From an uncultured Bacilli bacterium (GTDB lineage Bacteria > Bacillota_I > Bacilli_A > RF39 > UBA660): a stretch of DNA of 64,000 bases. Below the pieces are notes generated by a model. The model saw only the letters and a list, made by a program, of their open reading frames with translations, had not been told where the DNA came from and did not search any database. The stretch is from NCBI GenBank assembly GCA_934101795.1, contig CAKORY010000005.1, positions 1 through 64,000 of the forward strand, in the 5' to 3' direction. Shown one piece after another: positions 34,925 through 44,378 of the stretch. A program made the translations under genes and the position numbers. Position 1 is the stretch's first letter, and every line of letters starts with the position of its first letter.

Positions 34925-37408
34925 TTAATTTTTTGTTCTTGTTAGTGTCATTTCCTTATCTAAAGTATTAACTTCAGCATTAAATTTCAATATTCTATAT
35001 TCTCTGTTAGCTTCTTTAAAATGAAGTTTAATTTTACTACCAATAATAAGTCTATGTCTAGTTTTAGGATTTTCTAACCATTTACAATCAGGATTATACA
35101 CATAAGTACCATCCAAAATGTCATCAAAATACACAATACCTTCAATTAATTCTTTAGTTTTAACAACCATATATCTTGGAGTAATTTCTTGAATATATCC
35201 AAAAAAATCCATATTCTGACGTTTTAAAACATAATCGATCATATAAAGTTTATTTGCTTCATATTCAGCTTTATCAGCACATCTTTCCATCATTGAAGCT
35301 CTTTCACACAAACTATTAAGTGAAGTTTTAAGTTCATCCATAGCAATTGTTCCATCAAATATTTTATCAATATTATCTAAGATATATTCAATAATTAAAT
35401 CCATAAGCCTTCTTATTGGTGAAGTAGTCTGAGAATAAGCATTTAAAGCTAAACCATAATGTCCTTTATTTTCAGTACTAAAATAAGCTTTTTGCATTGA
35501 TCTTAAAAGCAGGGAAGAAAGTATAAAGAATTCTTCTTTAGAGTTTAAACTATTTATAACAGATTGCATAACATGGGGGTCGTCACTATTTTCTATAGCA
35601 TCAACGCGATACCCCATCGAAGTAATTAATTTAACAACTTCTTTTACCTTATCATCATATGGTATTTCATGGTTTCTATACACAAATTCAATACCTAAGT
35701 TATACATGTATTCTGCTAAAGCTTCATTCGTAACTACCATAAAGTTCTCAATTAACTTTTCTGCAGGACCTTGATGACGATGAGTAACATCAACTATAGT
35801 GCCATCATCATCTAAAATAAATTCAATTTCACTATTGCCAAAATCTAAAGCTCCATTTTCTCTTCTTCGATTTTCAATAATTTGTGCAAGTTCCTGCATA
35901 AGTAATAAATCATTTACAAAAGGTTCATAACCATCTGGAACAACATTATTTTCAAATATTTCATTACAATCTTCATAAGTCATTTTCTTTTTTGATTTTA
36001 TAACACTATCAAAGAAAGTAAAGTCTACAATTTCACCTTTAGGATTAATTTCAATTTGATATGTTTTAGTAAGTCTTTCCACATTTGGATTTAAAGAACA
36101 AATGCCGTTAGAAACTTGTGGATGTAGCATATGATTTACACTATCAATTAAGTAAACACTGGTTGTATTATGACAAGCTCTCATAAATAAAGGACTATTA
36201 TATTTTATATAACGTGAAACATGGGAAATCGATACTTTTAATAAATAATTGTCGTTTGGTTTCTTTGTTAAACCTACAGCATCATCCATATCTTTTGTAC
36301 GAGCTTTATCAATTGTAACTATATTTTCATCTGTTAAATCAACACGATCTTTTTTATCTTCTTCCGTAACTTCAGTAGGTAATCCATAAACTTGGTCAGT
36401 TTCTTCTTTAGAATATCTTACCATAAAACCATTATTATAATTTATAGCTTCAAGCTCAGCATTTACATCATTTTTATGTCCTAGAACTTCAATAAAATTA
36501 ATACCATAATAATTATTATATTCTTCAGCACTTATTTTACCTAAAAATCTAGTTCCCACTGGTAATCTAAGTTTTAGAAAGTCTTTATCTGTACATTTAA
36601 TCTTAATATTAGTATTACCAACCATTTTAATGTTTCCATCTTCTAAAACTTCACATACTATTTCAGGATTAGCTCTTTTAATTATTTTAACTAATGAAAT
36701 GTTTTTCTTTTCCTTTTTTAAAAGAACTTTGTCGAAGGGAAGAATTCCAGATGTATTTTCATAAGGTAAAGTATAGGTAATGCCATTAAAATTAACAATA
36801 TAAAAATTTTTTCTAGTTACTTCAGCAGTTGTAACAAAATAATTTGATGGCATAGTTCTATAAACTTCATATTCAGGATCATAATAAGCAATTCCTTCAT
36901 TTTCTAACTCTTCCAAAGCACTATGTAATTCTTTTTCATCAGCTTTAGTTATTCTAAGTAATTCCTTAAATGTAAAAGCAGCAGAATAAGGATTAAATAA
37001 ACTATATATTTTTTCTAAATCATCAACATTATCAAGTTCCTGAGCTTTGCCAATAACTTTAACTAGTTTATAACCATCATGTTCTTTTTTTACAATTATA
37101 TAATCTTTTTTCTTAGCACTAGAATTATTAACTTGCATTTCCACAAGTTCACCATTAATGCCAAAAGTAATTTTTCCATCAACAATTTTATTAACTTTTG
37201 AAACAAAAAAATTAGACGGAAACACATAATAACAATTATTAACAAAATCGTAATATATTTTTCCATCTAATTCTAATTTAAGTAAGTTTTTAACAATATG
37301 ACGTTTTTGAACGTTAGTGATTGTTTTATATCCAAGGGCATTCTTAATATCATTAAGTGTTAAGCTCTTTGGATTTGGTTTAAATAATTCAACTAATTCT
37401 TTTTTCAT
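34925..37408 (-). CDS. rnr: Ribonuclease R
   Basis: 827 residues. It has N-terminal winged-helix-like segments, two cold-shock (OB) domains, a central RNB domain with IDKARTKDMDDAVGLT (the Asp cluster that binds magnesium), YLIDSVNHMLHPQVSNGICSLNP and HYGLALNAYSQTTSPIRRLMDL, and a C-terminal S1-like domain (about 745-815). It degrades structured RNA 3' to 5'. The first RNB Asp block is slightly divergent (KARTKD versus DARDFD) but all key Asp are kept. GGGTGGT lies upstream of the ATG. The gene faces the upstream surface-protein gene convergently. Confidence 0.93.
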   Translation of the reverse strand: MKKELVELFKPNPKSLTLNDIKNALGYKTITNVQKRHIVKNLLKLELDGKIYYDFVNNCYYVFPSNFFVSKVNKIVDGKITFGINGELVEMQVNNSSAKKKDYIIVKKEHDGYKLVKVIGKAQELDNVDDLEKIYSLFNPYSAAFTFKELLRITKADEKELHSALEELENEGIAYYDPEYEVYRTMPSNYFVTTAEVTRKNFYIVNFNGITYTLPYENTSGILPFDKVLLKKEKKNISLVKIIKRANPEIVCEVLEDGNIKMVGNTNIKIKCTDKDFLKLRLPVGTRFLGKISAEEYNNYYGINFIEVLGHKNDVNAELEAINYNNGFMVRYSKEETDQVYGLPTEVTEEDKKDRVDLTDENIVTIDKARTKDMDDAVGLTKKPNDNYLLKVSISHVSRYIKYNSPLFMRACHNTTSVYLIDSVNHMLHPQVSNGICSLNPNVERLTKTYQIEINPKGEIVDFTFFDSVIKSKKKMTYEDCNEIFENNVVPDGYEPFVNDLLLMQELAQIIENRRRENGALDFGNSEIEFILDDDGTIVDVTHRHQGPAEKLIENFMVVTNEALAEYMYNLGIEFVYRNHEIPYDDKVKEVVKLITSMGYRVDAIENSDDPHVMQSVINSLNSKEEFFILSSLLLRSMQKAYFSTENKGHYGLALNAYSQTTSPIRRLMDLIIEYILDNIDKIFDGTIAMDELKTSLNSLCERASMMERCADKAEYEANKLYMIDYVLKRQNMDFFGYIQEITPRYMVVKTKELIEGIVYFDDILDGTYVYNPDCKWLENPKTRHRLIIGSKIKLHFKEANREYRILKFNAEVNTLDKEMTLTRTKN

Positions 37409-37493
37409 AACATACCACCCACAACATTAATATAGTTTATTTTCAAAGTATTGTCAATAACTAATTTATTTGATAAAATTAAAAAGGTGATAA

Positions 37494-38111
37494 ATGATGA
37501 TACTTTATTTAATAAGTAATAATTTAGTGGTTGAGGATATATCATATGAAACTGATGAAAAAATAGAAAGTAAAAGAATAAATAGACCACTTTCAATCGA
37601 AGGTGAAAAACTAGCTGTTAAACTTGCAAAAAAAATAGATGCTGATATTATATATTCATCAAGTTATGCATCAAGTATTGATTGTGCTAAGTACTATGCA
37701 TCATTAAAAAAGAAAGAAATTATAATAAATTCATTTTTAAATGATTTAAGACTTGGTGACTTAGGTAAAAGAAATATTAAGATGCTTAGATTTATGCAAG
37801 AAAGAAATTTTGATTTTAAATTTAATCGCGGCGAAAGTTTATCAGATGTAAATAAAAGAATGAATATAGCCATAGACAGAATATTAAAGAAAAATAGTAA
37901 TAAAAATATAGTTATATTTACTCAGAAAAGTGCTATCATGGGTTATTTGTTAGATAAATTAGAAAAAGGTTATAATTTAGATGACAGATTAATATTAAGC
38001 TTTAATGATAAAGTTATTTTAGATGATGTAGAACAGAATATTGATATAATAAAATTAGAATTAGAAAAAGGTAAAGTAATAAATTGTGAAACAATAGAAA
38101 TGGAGAATTAA
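37494..38111 (+). CDS. Degenerate histidine-phosphatase (phosphoglycerate mutase-like) protein
   Basis: 205 residues with the branch-1 histidine phosphatase strand order (ILYLIS..N, RPLSIEGEKLAVKLAKKIDADIIYSSSYASSIDCAKYYA, NRGESLSDVNKRM, NIVIFTQKSAIMGYLL). The catalytic RHG at the N-terminus is replaced by SNN and the second His motif (SHG) by TQK; the SSxxxRAxxTA Arg is also lost. It is therefore probably not a phosphatase, more likely a binding or regulatory protein. Two adjacent ATG codons (37494, 37497) follow AAAGGTGAT; the second has better spacing. It leads a pduL-dus operon. Confidence 0.65.
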   Translation: MMILYLISNNLVVEDISYETDEKIESKRINRPLSIEGEKLAVKLAKKIDADIIYSSSYASSIDCAKYYASLKKKEIIINSFLNDLRLGDLGKRNIKMLRFMQERNFDFKFNRGESLSDVNKRMNIAIDRILKKNSNKNIVIFTQKSAIMGYLLDKLEKGYNLDDRLILSFNDKVILDDVEQNIDIIKLELEKGKVINCETIEMEN

Positions 38112-38114
38112 AAT

Positions 38115-38675
38115 ATGGAAGAAAAAGTATCAATAAATATTAGTGCAAGACATTTGCATCTAACAAAAGAAAATATAGATAAATTATTTGATCATCCTTT
38201 ACATATAAAAAGAATGCTTAATCAAATTGGCAATTATGCTGCAGAAGAAGTTGTAACTATTAGAAATGGTGATAAAAAAATAGAAAATGTTAGAGTTATT
38301 GGACCAGAAAGGAATTATAATCAAGTAGAAATATCTGCAAGTGATGCAAGATTATTAGGACTTAAGCCTCCGGTTAGAAAAAGTGGTAACTTGGATGGGG
38401 CAGATATGATTACTATTGAAACTGATAAAGGTTCTATTACGGGAAATTTTGCAATAATTGCTGAAAGACATGTACATTTTAGTCCCGCAGATGCATTAAA
38501 GTATAAAGTAGAGGATGATGAAGTATTAAAACTTGAAATAGGTGGAATTAAAAAAGGTGAGGTAGAAGTTCATGCTAAGGTTAGTGATAATGGTTTTTAT
38601 GAAGTTCATTTAGATACTGATGATGCTAATGCATTTTTAATTACCCCAGGTGATATTGGAGTGTTAAAAAAATGA
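38115..38675 (+). CDS. pduL: Phosphate propanoyltransferase / phosphotransacetylase PduL
   Basis: 186 residues. Two PduL repeats with the zinc-binding His blocks SARHLHLT (10-17) and ERHVHFSPADA, the middle SARDARLLGLKPPVRxSG-like stretch (SASDARLLGLKPPVRKSGNLDGA) and the C-terminal DTDDANAF. It interconverts acyl-CoA and acyl phosphate and can serve as the phosphotransacetylase of acetate metabolism. It lacks an N-terminal encapsulation peptide, and no microcompartment genes are near, so a cytosolic acetate role is likely (inference). The stop overlaps the dus start (ATGA). Confidence 0.9.
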   Translation: MEEKVSINISARHLHLTKENIDKLFDHPLHIKRMLNQIGNYAAEEVVTIRNGDKKIENVRVIGPERNYNQVEISASDARLLGLKPPVRKSGNLDGADMITIETDKGSITGNFAIIAERHVHFSPADALKYKVEDDEVLKLEIGGIKKGEVEVHAKVSDNGFYEVHLDTDDANAFLITPGDIGVLKK

Positions 38676-39658
38676 GCTTTTATATTGGAAATGTTAAAAT
38701 AAATGGTAAGATAGTTGTTGCTCCGATGGCTGGTATAAGCAATATGACTTTTAGAAGAATTTGTAAGACTATGGGAGCATCACTAGTTGTGGCTGAAATG
38801 GTAAGTGATAAAGCTATAATGTATGGAAATGAAAAGACTTTTGAACTTCTCAAAATGAATGATGATGAAAGACCAATTAGTCAACAAATATTTGGAAGTG
38901 ATATAAATTCTTTTGTAAAAGCCGCTAAAATAGTGGAGGAAAAAATGCATCCAGACATCATTGACATAAATATGGGATGTCCAGTACCTAAAGTAGCAAT
39001 TAAAAATCAAGCTGGAAGTGCACTTTTAAAAAATCCTGAAAAAGTCGGAGAAATAGTTAAGGCTGTTGTAGAAGCTGTAAGCATACCAGTAACAGTTAAA
39101 ATAAGAAGTGGTTGGGATGCTAAAAGCATAAATGCCATAGAAATAGCTAAAATATGTGAACAAAATGGAGCAAGTGCTATAACTGTGCATGCTAGAACTA
39201 GAGCTCAGGGATATTCAGGAAAAGCGGACTGGAATATAATTAAAGATGTTGTCCAAAATGTATCAATTCCTGTAATTGGAAATGGTGATATCTTATCATG
39301 TTACGATGCTAAAAGAATGCTTGATGAAACCGGATGTACTGCAGTTATGATAGGAAGAGGTCTTTTAGGTAATCCCTGGCTTATTAAAGAATGTAAAGAT
39401 TATTTAGAAAATGGATTAGAACCAGTAAAAATAGGTTATGATGAAAAACTTGACATGATGGAGTATCATTTAAATAAGTTATGTGAAGATAAAAGTGAAA
39501 GACAAGCTGTACTAGAAATGCGTATGCATTTGCTTAATTATTTAAAAAAAATGCCTGATGCAAGTAATATTAAAAATTTAGTATGTAAAGCTAAAAGTAA
39601 ACAAGAAATAATAGATATTTTAGAAAGTTATAGAGCCAAAATAAAGCTTGTAGATTAA
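38672..39658 (+). CDS. dus: tRNA-dihydrouridine synthase (DusB-like)
   Basis: 328 residues with an FMN-binding TIM barrel: VVAPMAGISNMTFRRICK, DINMGCPVPKV (catalytic Cys), VKIRSGWD, ITVHARTRAQGYSGKADW, IGNGDI and MIGRGLLGNPWL. It reduces uridines in tRNA with NADPH. It belongs to the DusB branch by these motifs. The last codons (KLVD-stop) lie within a palindromic terminator shared with murC, and the two stop codons overlap. Confidence 0.93.
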   Translation: MSFYIGNVKINGKIVVAPMAGISNMTFRRICKTMGASLVVAEMVSDKAIMYGNEKTFELLKMNDDERPISQQIFGSDINSFVKAAKIVEEKMHPDIIDINMGCPVPKVAIKNQAGSALLKNPEKVGEIVKAVVEAVSIPVTVKIRSGWDAKSINAIEIAKICEQNGASAITVHARTRAQGYSGKADWNIIKDVVQNVSIPVIGNGDILSCYDAKRMLDETGCTAVMIGRGLLGNPWLIKECKDYLENGLEPVKIGYDEKLDMMEYHLNKLCEDKSERQAVLEMRMHLLNYLKKMPDASNIKNLVCKAKSKQEIIDILESYRAKIKLVD

Positions 39659-39670
39659 TCTACAAGCTTT
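39643..39670. terminator. Bidirectional terminator inside the overlapping dus and murC 3' ends
   Basis: AAAGCTTGTAGA (39643-39654) and TCTACAAGCTTT (39659-39670) form a perfect 12-bp stem with a TTAA loop. Both stop codons lie in it. Confidence 0.85.
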
Positions 39671-41013
39671 TTAGCTACCATATTTATTGGACCAGCACCA
39701 ATTGTTATTACTAAATCTTCATCCTTAACATTTTCTTTTAAATAATTTACAATTTTATCAAAATCATCTATATAAATAACATTTTTATTTTTATCTTTTA
39801 TTTTATCAACTAACATATCTTCAGATATATTAAAAGTATTAATTTCTCTCGCAGGATATATTTTAGCAATAATTATATGGTCAAAATTTGCTAGGACACT
39901 AGCAAAATCATCTAGATGTTCTTTAGTTCTTGAATAAGTGTGTGATTGAAATACTGCCCAAGAAGAGTTATGCTTTACGCTTTTAACACTTTCTAGTGTT
40001 GTTTTAATTTCAGATGGATGATGAGCATAATCATCATAAATATAAGCGCCTTTATATTTTCCGAGATACTCAAATCTACGACCAACCCCATGATATTTTT
40101 CTATAGCATTTTTAATAATATTAATATCAAATATATACTCATGAGCAAGTGCAAAAGCAGCTAAAGAATTATAAATATTATGATATCCATTGATATTTAA
40201 ATTTATATCTATTATATAAGTATTATCTTTATATAATTTATAAGAATAATGCCCAAGATTATTACAAGTAATATCTTTAGCCATATAATTTGCTTTATTA
40301 TTTATGCCATAGGTAATTACTTTAGCTTTAGTATATTTGTCTAATTCATCAGAGTTTGCATCATCATTATTTTTAACAAGATAACCATTTTCTGGAAGTA
40401 AACTAACATATTTATAAAATGATTTTTTGATATTGTCTAAATTTTTAAAATAATCAAGATGATCATTATCAATATTAGTTATGATAGCACTAGTTGGATG
40501 AAAATGTAAAAATGAATCAACATATTCACAAGCTTCCATAACAAAATAATCGTGACTACCAAGGTGAGTGTTGCCATTTATTTCAGGCATTATAGCTCCG
40601 ACTTGAATGGTAGGATTAAGACCAGCTTCCAAAAAAATTAAACTAAGCATTCCAGTTGTAGTACTTTTACCATGAGTTCCTGATACACATAAAGAATTTT
40701 TAAATTCTTTCATAAGCATTCCTAAAAATTCTGCTCTTTCATAAGATGGTTTCTTCAAAATTTTAGCTTCTTTTCTTTCTAAGTCATCTTCATGAATAGC
40801 TGCAGTATAAACTACAATGTCAGCATCTTTAACTAATTCCGGATGATGTCCATATAAAACTTTAATTCCAGATTCATTTAAATTTTTAGTAATATCAGTT
40901 TCATTTATATCACTACCAGTAACTGAAACATTCATGTTTTTAAGCATTAAAGCAATACTACTCATGCTGATGCCTCCGATACCTATTAAATGTATTTTTT
41001 TATTATTAAACAT
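39655..41013 (-). CDS. murC: UDP-N-acetylmuramate--L-alanine ligase
   Basis: 452 residues. N-terminal Rossmann domain (KKIHLIGIGGISMSSIALMLKNMNVSVTGSD), central ATP-binding domain with GTHGKSTTTGML, then NIDNDHLDYF and YDDYAHHPSEI. It adds the first L-Ala to UDP-MurNAc in the cytoplasm. All Mur ligase signatures are intact and length is typical. AAGGAAGGGATATT precedes the ATG. It is convergent with dus and shares its terminator; the 356-bp region upstream separates it from divergent nrdD. Confidence 0.96.
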   Translation of the reverse strand: MFNNKKIHLIGIGGISMSSIALMLKNMNVSVTGSDINETDITKNLNESGIKVLYGHHPELVKDADIVVYTAAIHEDDLERKEAKILKKPSYERAEFLGMLMKEFKNSLCVSGTHGKSTTTGMLSLIFLEAGLNPTIQVGAIMPEINGNTHLGSHDYFVMEACEYVDSFLHFHPTSAIITNIDNDHLDYFKNLDNIKKSFYKYVSLLPENGYLVKNNDDANSDELDKYTKAKVITYGINNKANYMAKDITCNNLGHYSYKLYKDNTYIIDINLNINGYHNIYNSLAAFALAHEYIFDINIIKNAIEKYHGVGRRFEYLGKYKGAYIYDDYAHHPSEIKTTLESVKSVKHNSSWAVFQSHTYSRTKEHLDDFASVLANFDHIIIAKIYPAREINTFNISEDMLVDKIKDKNKNVIYIDDFDKIVNYLKENVKDEDLVITIGAGPINMVAKKLVD

Positions 41014-41369
41014 AATATCCCTTCCTTACAAAACTATTATAGCAAACATAAAAGAATATGTGCAAGTAAAATAGTAAATATTATCTAATGATGTTAAGGT
41101 TTTTTACATCTATTTTTTAAAAATGTCAACTAACTGAAAAATAAAAAAGTAAAAAAGTAAAGAAATGTCAAAATTTTAAAAAAATATCAAAAAGTGTATT
41201 TTACCTAGTGTTTATACGGGCTTGTGTGATGTTGTTAAAAAATACGAACAACGAAAAATAAGGGCAAAATTAACATTTTTAAAATTTTGACAAAAATAAA
41301 AAATGAAAATTTCATAGACAATTATTTTAGAATATACTATAATAAAATTGTGAAGGGAAGGTAAGTATT
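41014..41369. other. Intergenic region between murC and nrdD
   Basis: 356 bases with no gene I can support. The right end carries the nrdD promoter. The left two thirds are extremely A/T-rich and carry no reading frame or hairpin terminator. I looked for NrdR boxes (pairs of ACACTATAT-like sequences) and found none convincing. Confidence 0.5.
41315..41343 (+). promoter_or_regulatory. nrdD promoter
   Basis: TAGACA (41315-41320), a 17-nt spacer and TATAAT (41338-41343), 27 nt before the ATG. Confidence 0.75.
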
Positions 41370-43688
41370 ATGCCAAATAAGGAAGAAGAATTTTTTGAAA
41401 CAATTAAAGTGGTTAAAAGAAATGGTTCTAAAGTAAGTTTTAATGGAACTAAAATAGCCATGGCAATTAAAAAGGGCTTTGATAGTATTAAAGTCACAAA
41501 TGAGGATGATGACGAAATATTAAAATATTCATCAAATGATATTCAAAAGGTATATGGTCATGTAATTAAAAAAATTGAAAAGGATTATAGCGATAAAGCA
41601 AGCATTAAAATTGAAGATATTCAAGATATCATTGAAGAAACATTAAAAAATGACAAATATGATGATGTTTATGAAAATTTTGCAAATTACAGAGAAAACA
41701 GAGCTAAAGCAAGGGAAACATTTACAGATGATAAAAGAAGTCATAAATTTTTAAAAACACTTGAAGGATTAGCTCTTAAAAGTGCTGCAGAAGATGATGC
41801 TAAAAGAGAAAATGGAAACATAGATGGTAACTCAGCAATGGGAACAATGCTTCAATTTGGTTCAAATGTTTCTAGAGAATTTGCTAAATCATATTTAATG
41901 AAGAAAAAATTTGCTGATGCTCATGATGAAGGATATATTCATATCCACGATATGGACTTTGAAGCAATGGGTACCACAACATGTATGCAAATTGATTTAG
42001 ATAAATTATTTAAAAATGGATTTTCAACAGGTCATGGACACTTAAGAGAACCAAATGATATTATAAGTTATTCAGCACTTGCTGCTATAGCTATTCAATC
42101 AAATCAAAATGATCAACATGGAGGACAAAGTATACCAGCATTTGATTATTATCTAGCACCAGGCATTCTTAAAACATTTAAAAAAATATTAAAAACAACT
42201 ATTAAAGATTATATAGATTTAGAAGATTTAAATGATTTTGTAAATATATCAGGTATAGAAAAAGATATAGCAAAGATTACTACGATTGATATAACAGTAG
42301 ATTATTTTGAAAAATATTATAAAGATTCACTATTAATGAAGAGAATGTTTGATATGTCACTTAAGAAAACATTAGAAAAAACAGATAAGAGAACCTATCA
42401 AGCAATGGAAGCCTTTGTACACAATTTAAATACAATGCACTCAAGAGCTGGAGCACAAGTACCATTTTCATCAATTAACTTTGGTACAGATACATCTAGT
42501 GAAGGAAGAATGGTTACAAAAAACTATATGCTTGCAAGTGAAGCAGGACTTGGACAAGGTGAAACACCAATATTCCCAATTTCAATATTCAAAGTAAAAG
42601 AGGGAGTTAATTATAATCCTGAAGACCCCAACTATGATTTATTTAAATTAAGTCTAAGAGTATCAGCTAAAAGATTATTTCCAAATTGGTCATTCTTAGA
42701 TAGTACATTTAATAAGCCATATTATAAAGCTGGAGATTATCGTACAGAAGTAGGTTACATGGGATGTCGTACAAGAGTTATAGGTAATGTAGTAGATCAT
42801 GATAAACAAATTACGCCAGGCAGAGGTAATTTATCATTTACATCAATTAACCTACCAAGAATAGGTATTAAACATGGTATCGTGGGTAAAGATGCTTTAG
42901 ATAAAGCTGATATGAAAGGCTTTTATGAAGAATTGGATGATTTATTAGAATTAGTAAAAGATCAATTACTAGAAAGATATGATATACAATGTAATAAAAG
43001 AGTATATAACTTCCCATTTTTAATGGGTCAAGGTATATGGCTTGATAGTGATAAATTAAAACCAAACGACAAATTAAAGAAAGTATTAAAACATGGTACA
43101 CTTTCAATAGGTTTCATAGGTCTAGCAGAATGTTTAAAAGCTTTAATTGGAAAACATCATGGAGAATCTGAAGAAGCTCAAAAACTAGGATTAGAAATTA
43201 TTGGCCATATTAGAGAAAAATGTGATGAATATAGTGAAAAATATAATTTAAATTTCACATGTTTAGCAACACCAGCGGAAGGGTTATCTGGAAGATTTGT
43301 AAATATTGATAGAGATATTTATGGAAAAATTAAAGGAGTAACAGATAGAGCATATTATACAAATTCATTCCATGTTCCTGTATATTACAACATTTCTATT
43401 GCAGATAAACTAAGACTTGAAGGAGCATATCATAAACTTACAAATGCAGGTCATATTAGTTATATTGAGCTTGATGGAGATCCATCAGATAACTTAGAAG
43501 CATTTGAAAGTGTAGTTAGAATAATGAAAGAAAGTGATATTGGATATGGTGCAATTAACCATCCAGTAGATAGAGACCCTGTTTGTGGATATGTTGGAAT
43601 TATAAAAGACGTATGTCCAAGATGTGGTAGAAAAACTGGTGAACCAGTTAGTGTAGATTTACTAAAAAAATTAGAAGGAAAGGAATAA
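41370..43688 (+). CDS. nrdD: Anaerobic ribonucleoside-triphosphate reductase, large part without glycyl-radical tail
   Basis: 772 residues. An N-terminal ATP-cone (KVVKRNGSKVSFNGTKI, to about 105), then the ten-stranded barrel with HIHDMDFEAMGTTTCMQIDL, SAGLGQGETPIFP-like ASEAGLGQGETPIFPISIF, INLPRIG and the C-terminal zinc module DPVCGYVGIIKDVCPRCGRKTG. It reduces NTPs to dNTPs anaerobically. Normal NrdD proteins continue into a conserved RxxGY glycyl-radical loop; here the frame stops at 43688 and that loop is encoded by the next small gene. No nrdG activase is adjacent. Confidence 0.92.
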   Translation: MPNKEEEFFETIKVVKRNGSKVSFNGTKIAMAIKKGFDSIKVTNEDDDEILKYSSNDIQKVYGHVIKKIEKDYSDKASIKIEDIQDIIEETLKNDKYDDVYENFANYRENRAKARETFTDDKRSHKFLKTLEGLALKSAAEDDAKRENGNIDGNSAMGTMLQFGSNVSREFAKSYLMKKKFADAHDEGYIHIHDMDFEAMGTTTCMQIDLDKLFKNGFSTGHGHLREPNDIISYSALAAIAIQSNQNDQHGGQSIPAFDYYLAPGILKTFKKILKTTIKDYIDLEDLNDFVNISGIEKDIAKITTIDITVDYFEKYYKDSLLMKRMFDMSLKKTLEKTDKRTYQAMEAFVHNLNTMHSRAGAQVPFSSINFGTDTSSEGRMVTKNYMLASEAGLGQGETPIFPISIFKVKEGVNYNPEDPNYDLFKLSLRVSAKRLFPNWSFLDSTFNKPYYKAGDYRTEVGYMGCRTRVIGNVVDHDKQITPGRGNLSFTSINLPRIGIKHGIVGKDALDKADMKGFYEELDDLLELVKDQLLERYDIQCNKRVYNFPFLMGQGIWLDSDKLKPNDKLKKVLKHGTLSIGFIGLAECLKALIGKHHGESEEAQKLGLEIIGHIREKCDEYSEKYNLNFTCLATPAEGLSGRFVNIDRDIYGKIKGVTDRAYYTNSFHVPVYYNISIADKLRLEGAYHKLTNAGHISYIELDGDPSDNLEAFESVVRIMKESDIGYGAINHPVDRDPVCGYVGIIKDVCPRCGRKTGEPVSVDLLKKLEGKE

Positions 43689-43696
43689 GAAGTATT

Positions 43697-43876
43697 ATGG
43701 AAAAAGTTGAAGAAGTAAAAACAAAAAAAGTTACAGGTGAAGGAGTAGAATTCGAAAGAATAAGAAGAATTACAGGTTATCTAGTAGGCACAGTAGAACG
43801 TTTCAACAATGGTAAAAAAGCTGAAGAACATGATAGAGTAAAACATACTTTTAATACTTGTAGTTGCAACAAATAA
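43697..43876 (+). CDS. Separate glycyl-radical C-terminal piece of NrdD
   Basis: 59 residues in a different frame, 8 nt after the nrdD stop. The segment FERIRRITGYLVGTVERFNN followed by GKKAEEHDRVKH is the glycyl-radical loop and C-terminal helix of Firmicutes NrdD; Gly27 in RITGY is the expected radical site. AAGGAATAAGAAG before the ATG can serve as ribosome site. It probably docks onto the large part, much as the YfiD/GrcA piece replaces the tail of pyruvate formate-lyase (analogy). It ends with CSCNK, two extra Cys. Too short for many gene callers. Confidence 0.8.
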   Translation: MEKVEEVKTKKVTGEGVEFERIRRITGYLVGTVERFNNGKKAEEHDRVKHTFNTCSCNK

Positions 43877-43930
43877 AAAAAATATTTAAATTAAAGGATT
43901 TTGTTTGTAATTTTCCCATGAGTTAAGAAT

Positions 43931-43965
43931 AATTTGATATAACAAGATAGTTATATCAAATTTTT
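43931..43965 (+). terminator. Terminator of the nrdD operon
   Basis: AATTTGATATAAC (43931-43943) and GTTATATCAAATT (43950-43962), perfect 13-bp stem, then T. Confidence 0.8.
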
Positions 43966-44020
43966 AATTTATAAAAACTGTCTATAGGTAAGTTCATAAT
44001 AGGTGAGAGTTGATATAAGT

Positions 44021-44125
44021 ATGAAAAAAAGAAAAATACTTAGACTGCAAAAAAATATAAAACAAGCTACTGTTCTATCAGAAAAAAATAAAGAAGTTGT
44101 ATCTAGAAAAGAAGGCTATAAATAA
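44021..44125 (+). pseudogene. Short basic ORF resembling the Rpn C-terminus
   Basis: 34 codons. Residues 13-20 (IKQATVLS) resemble IKNATGLS at the end of the intact Rpn gene just downstream, so this is probably a leftover of another copy. GGTGAG lies upstream but spacing is long. The rest of the 500-base gap (43877-44378) shows only the nrdD terminator and a hairpin before the Rpn gene. Confidence 0.35.
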
Positions 44126-44329
44126 ATTATTTTGTTTGTAATAATAGCTTAGATAAAAACTTCCTTTTTTGTGTACTAACTTACACTTTACACCTTTTGA
44201 CATATATAGCTAATATATTAAATAAAAATTTTTTTGCGTGTTATTTGCCTAATTTATCATATATTTTTAGCACTAAGTTATAGCAATGATAAAAAGTTTT
44301 AAAAAAAGAGGGGAAAAATTGCATACTTT

Positions 44330-44373
44330 AGGAAATATATAAAGTGAAGGGATAAATATATTCCTAGGGAGGT
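44330..44373 (+). promoter_or_regulatory. Hairpin immediately before the Rpn ribosome site
   Basis: AGGAAATATAT (44330-44340) can pair with ATATATTCCT (44356-44365) with one bulged A. The ribosome site AGGGAGG starts directly after the stem at 44366, so folding could restrict translation (inference). Confidence 0.4.
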
Positions 44374-44378
44374 AAAAT

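Noticed and set aside
41014..41369. NrdR operator boxes before nrdD
   Set aside because: AGTGTATTTTACCTAGTG near 41195 is suggestive, but it is not a pair of recognisable NrdR boxes with proper spacing.
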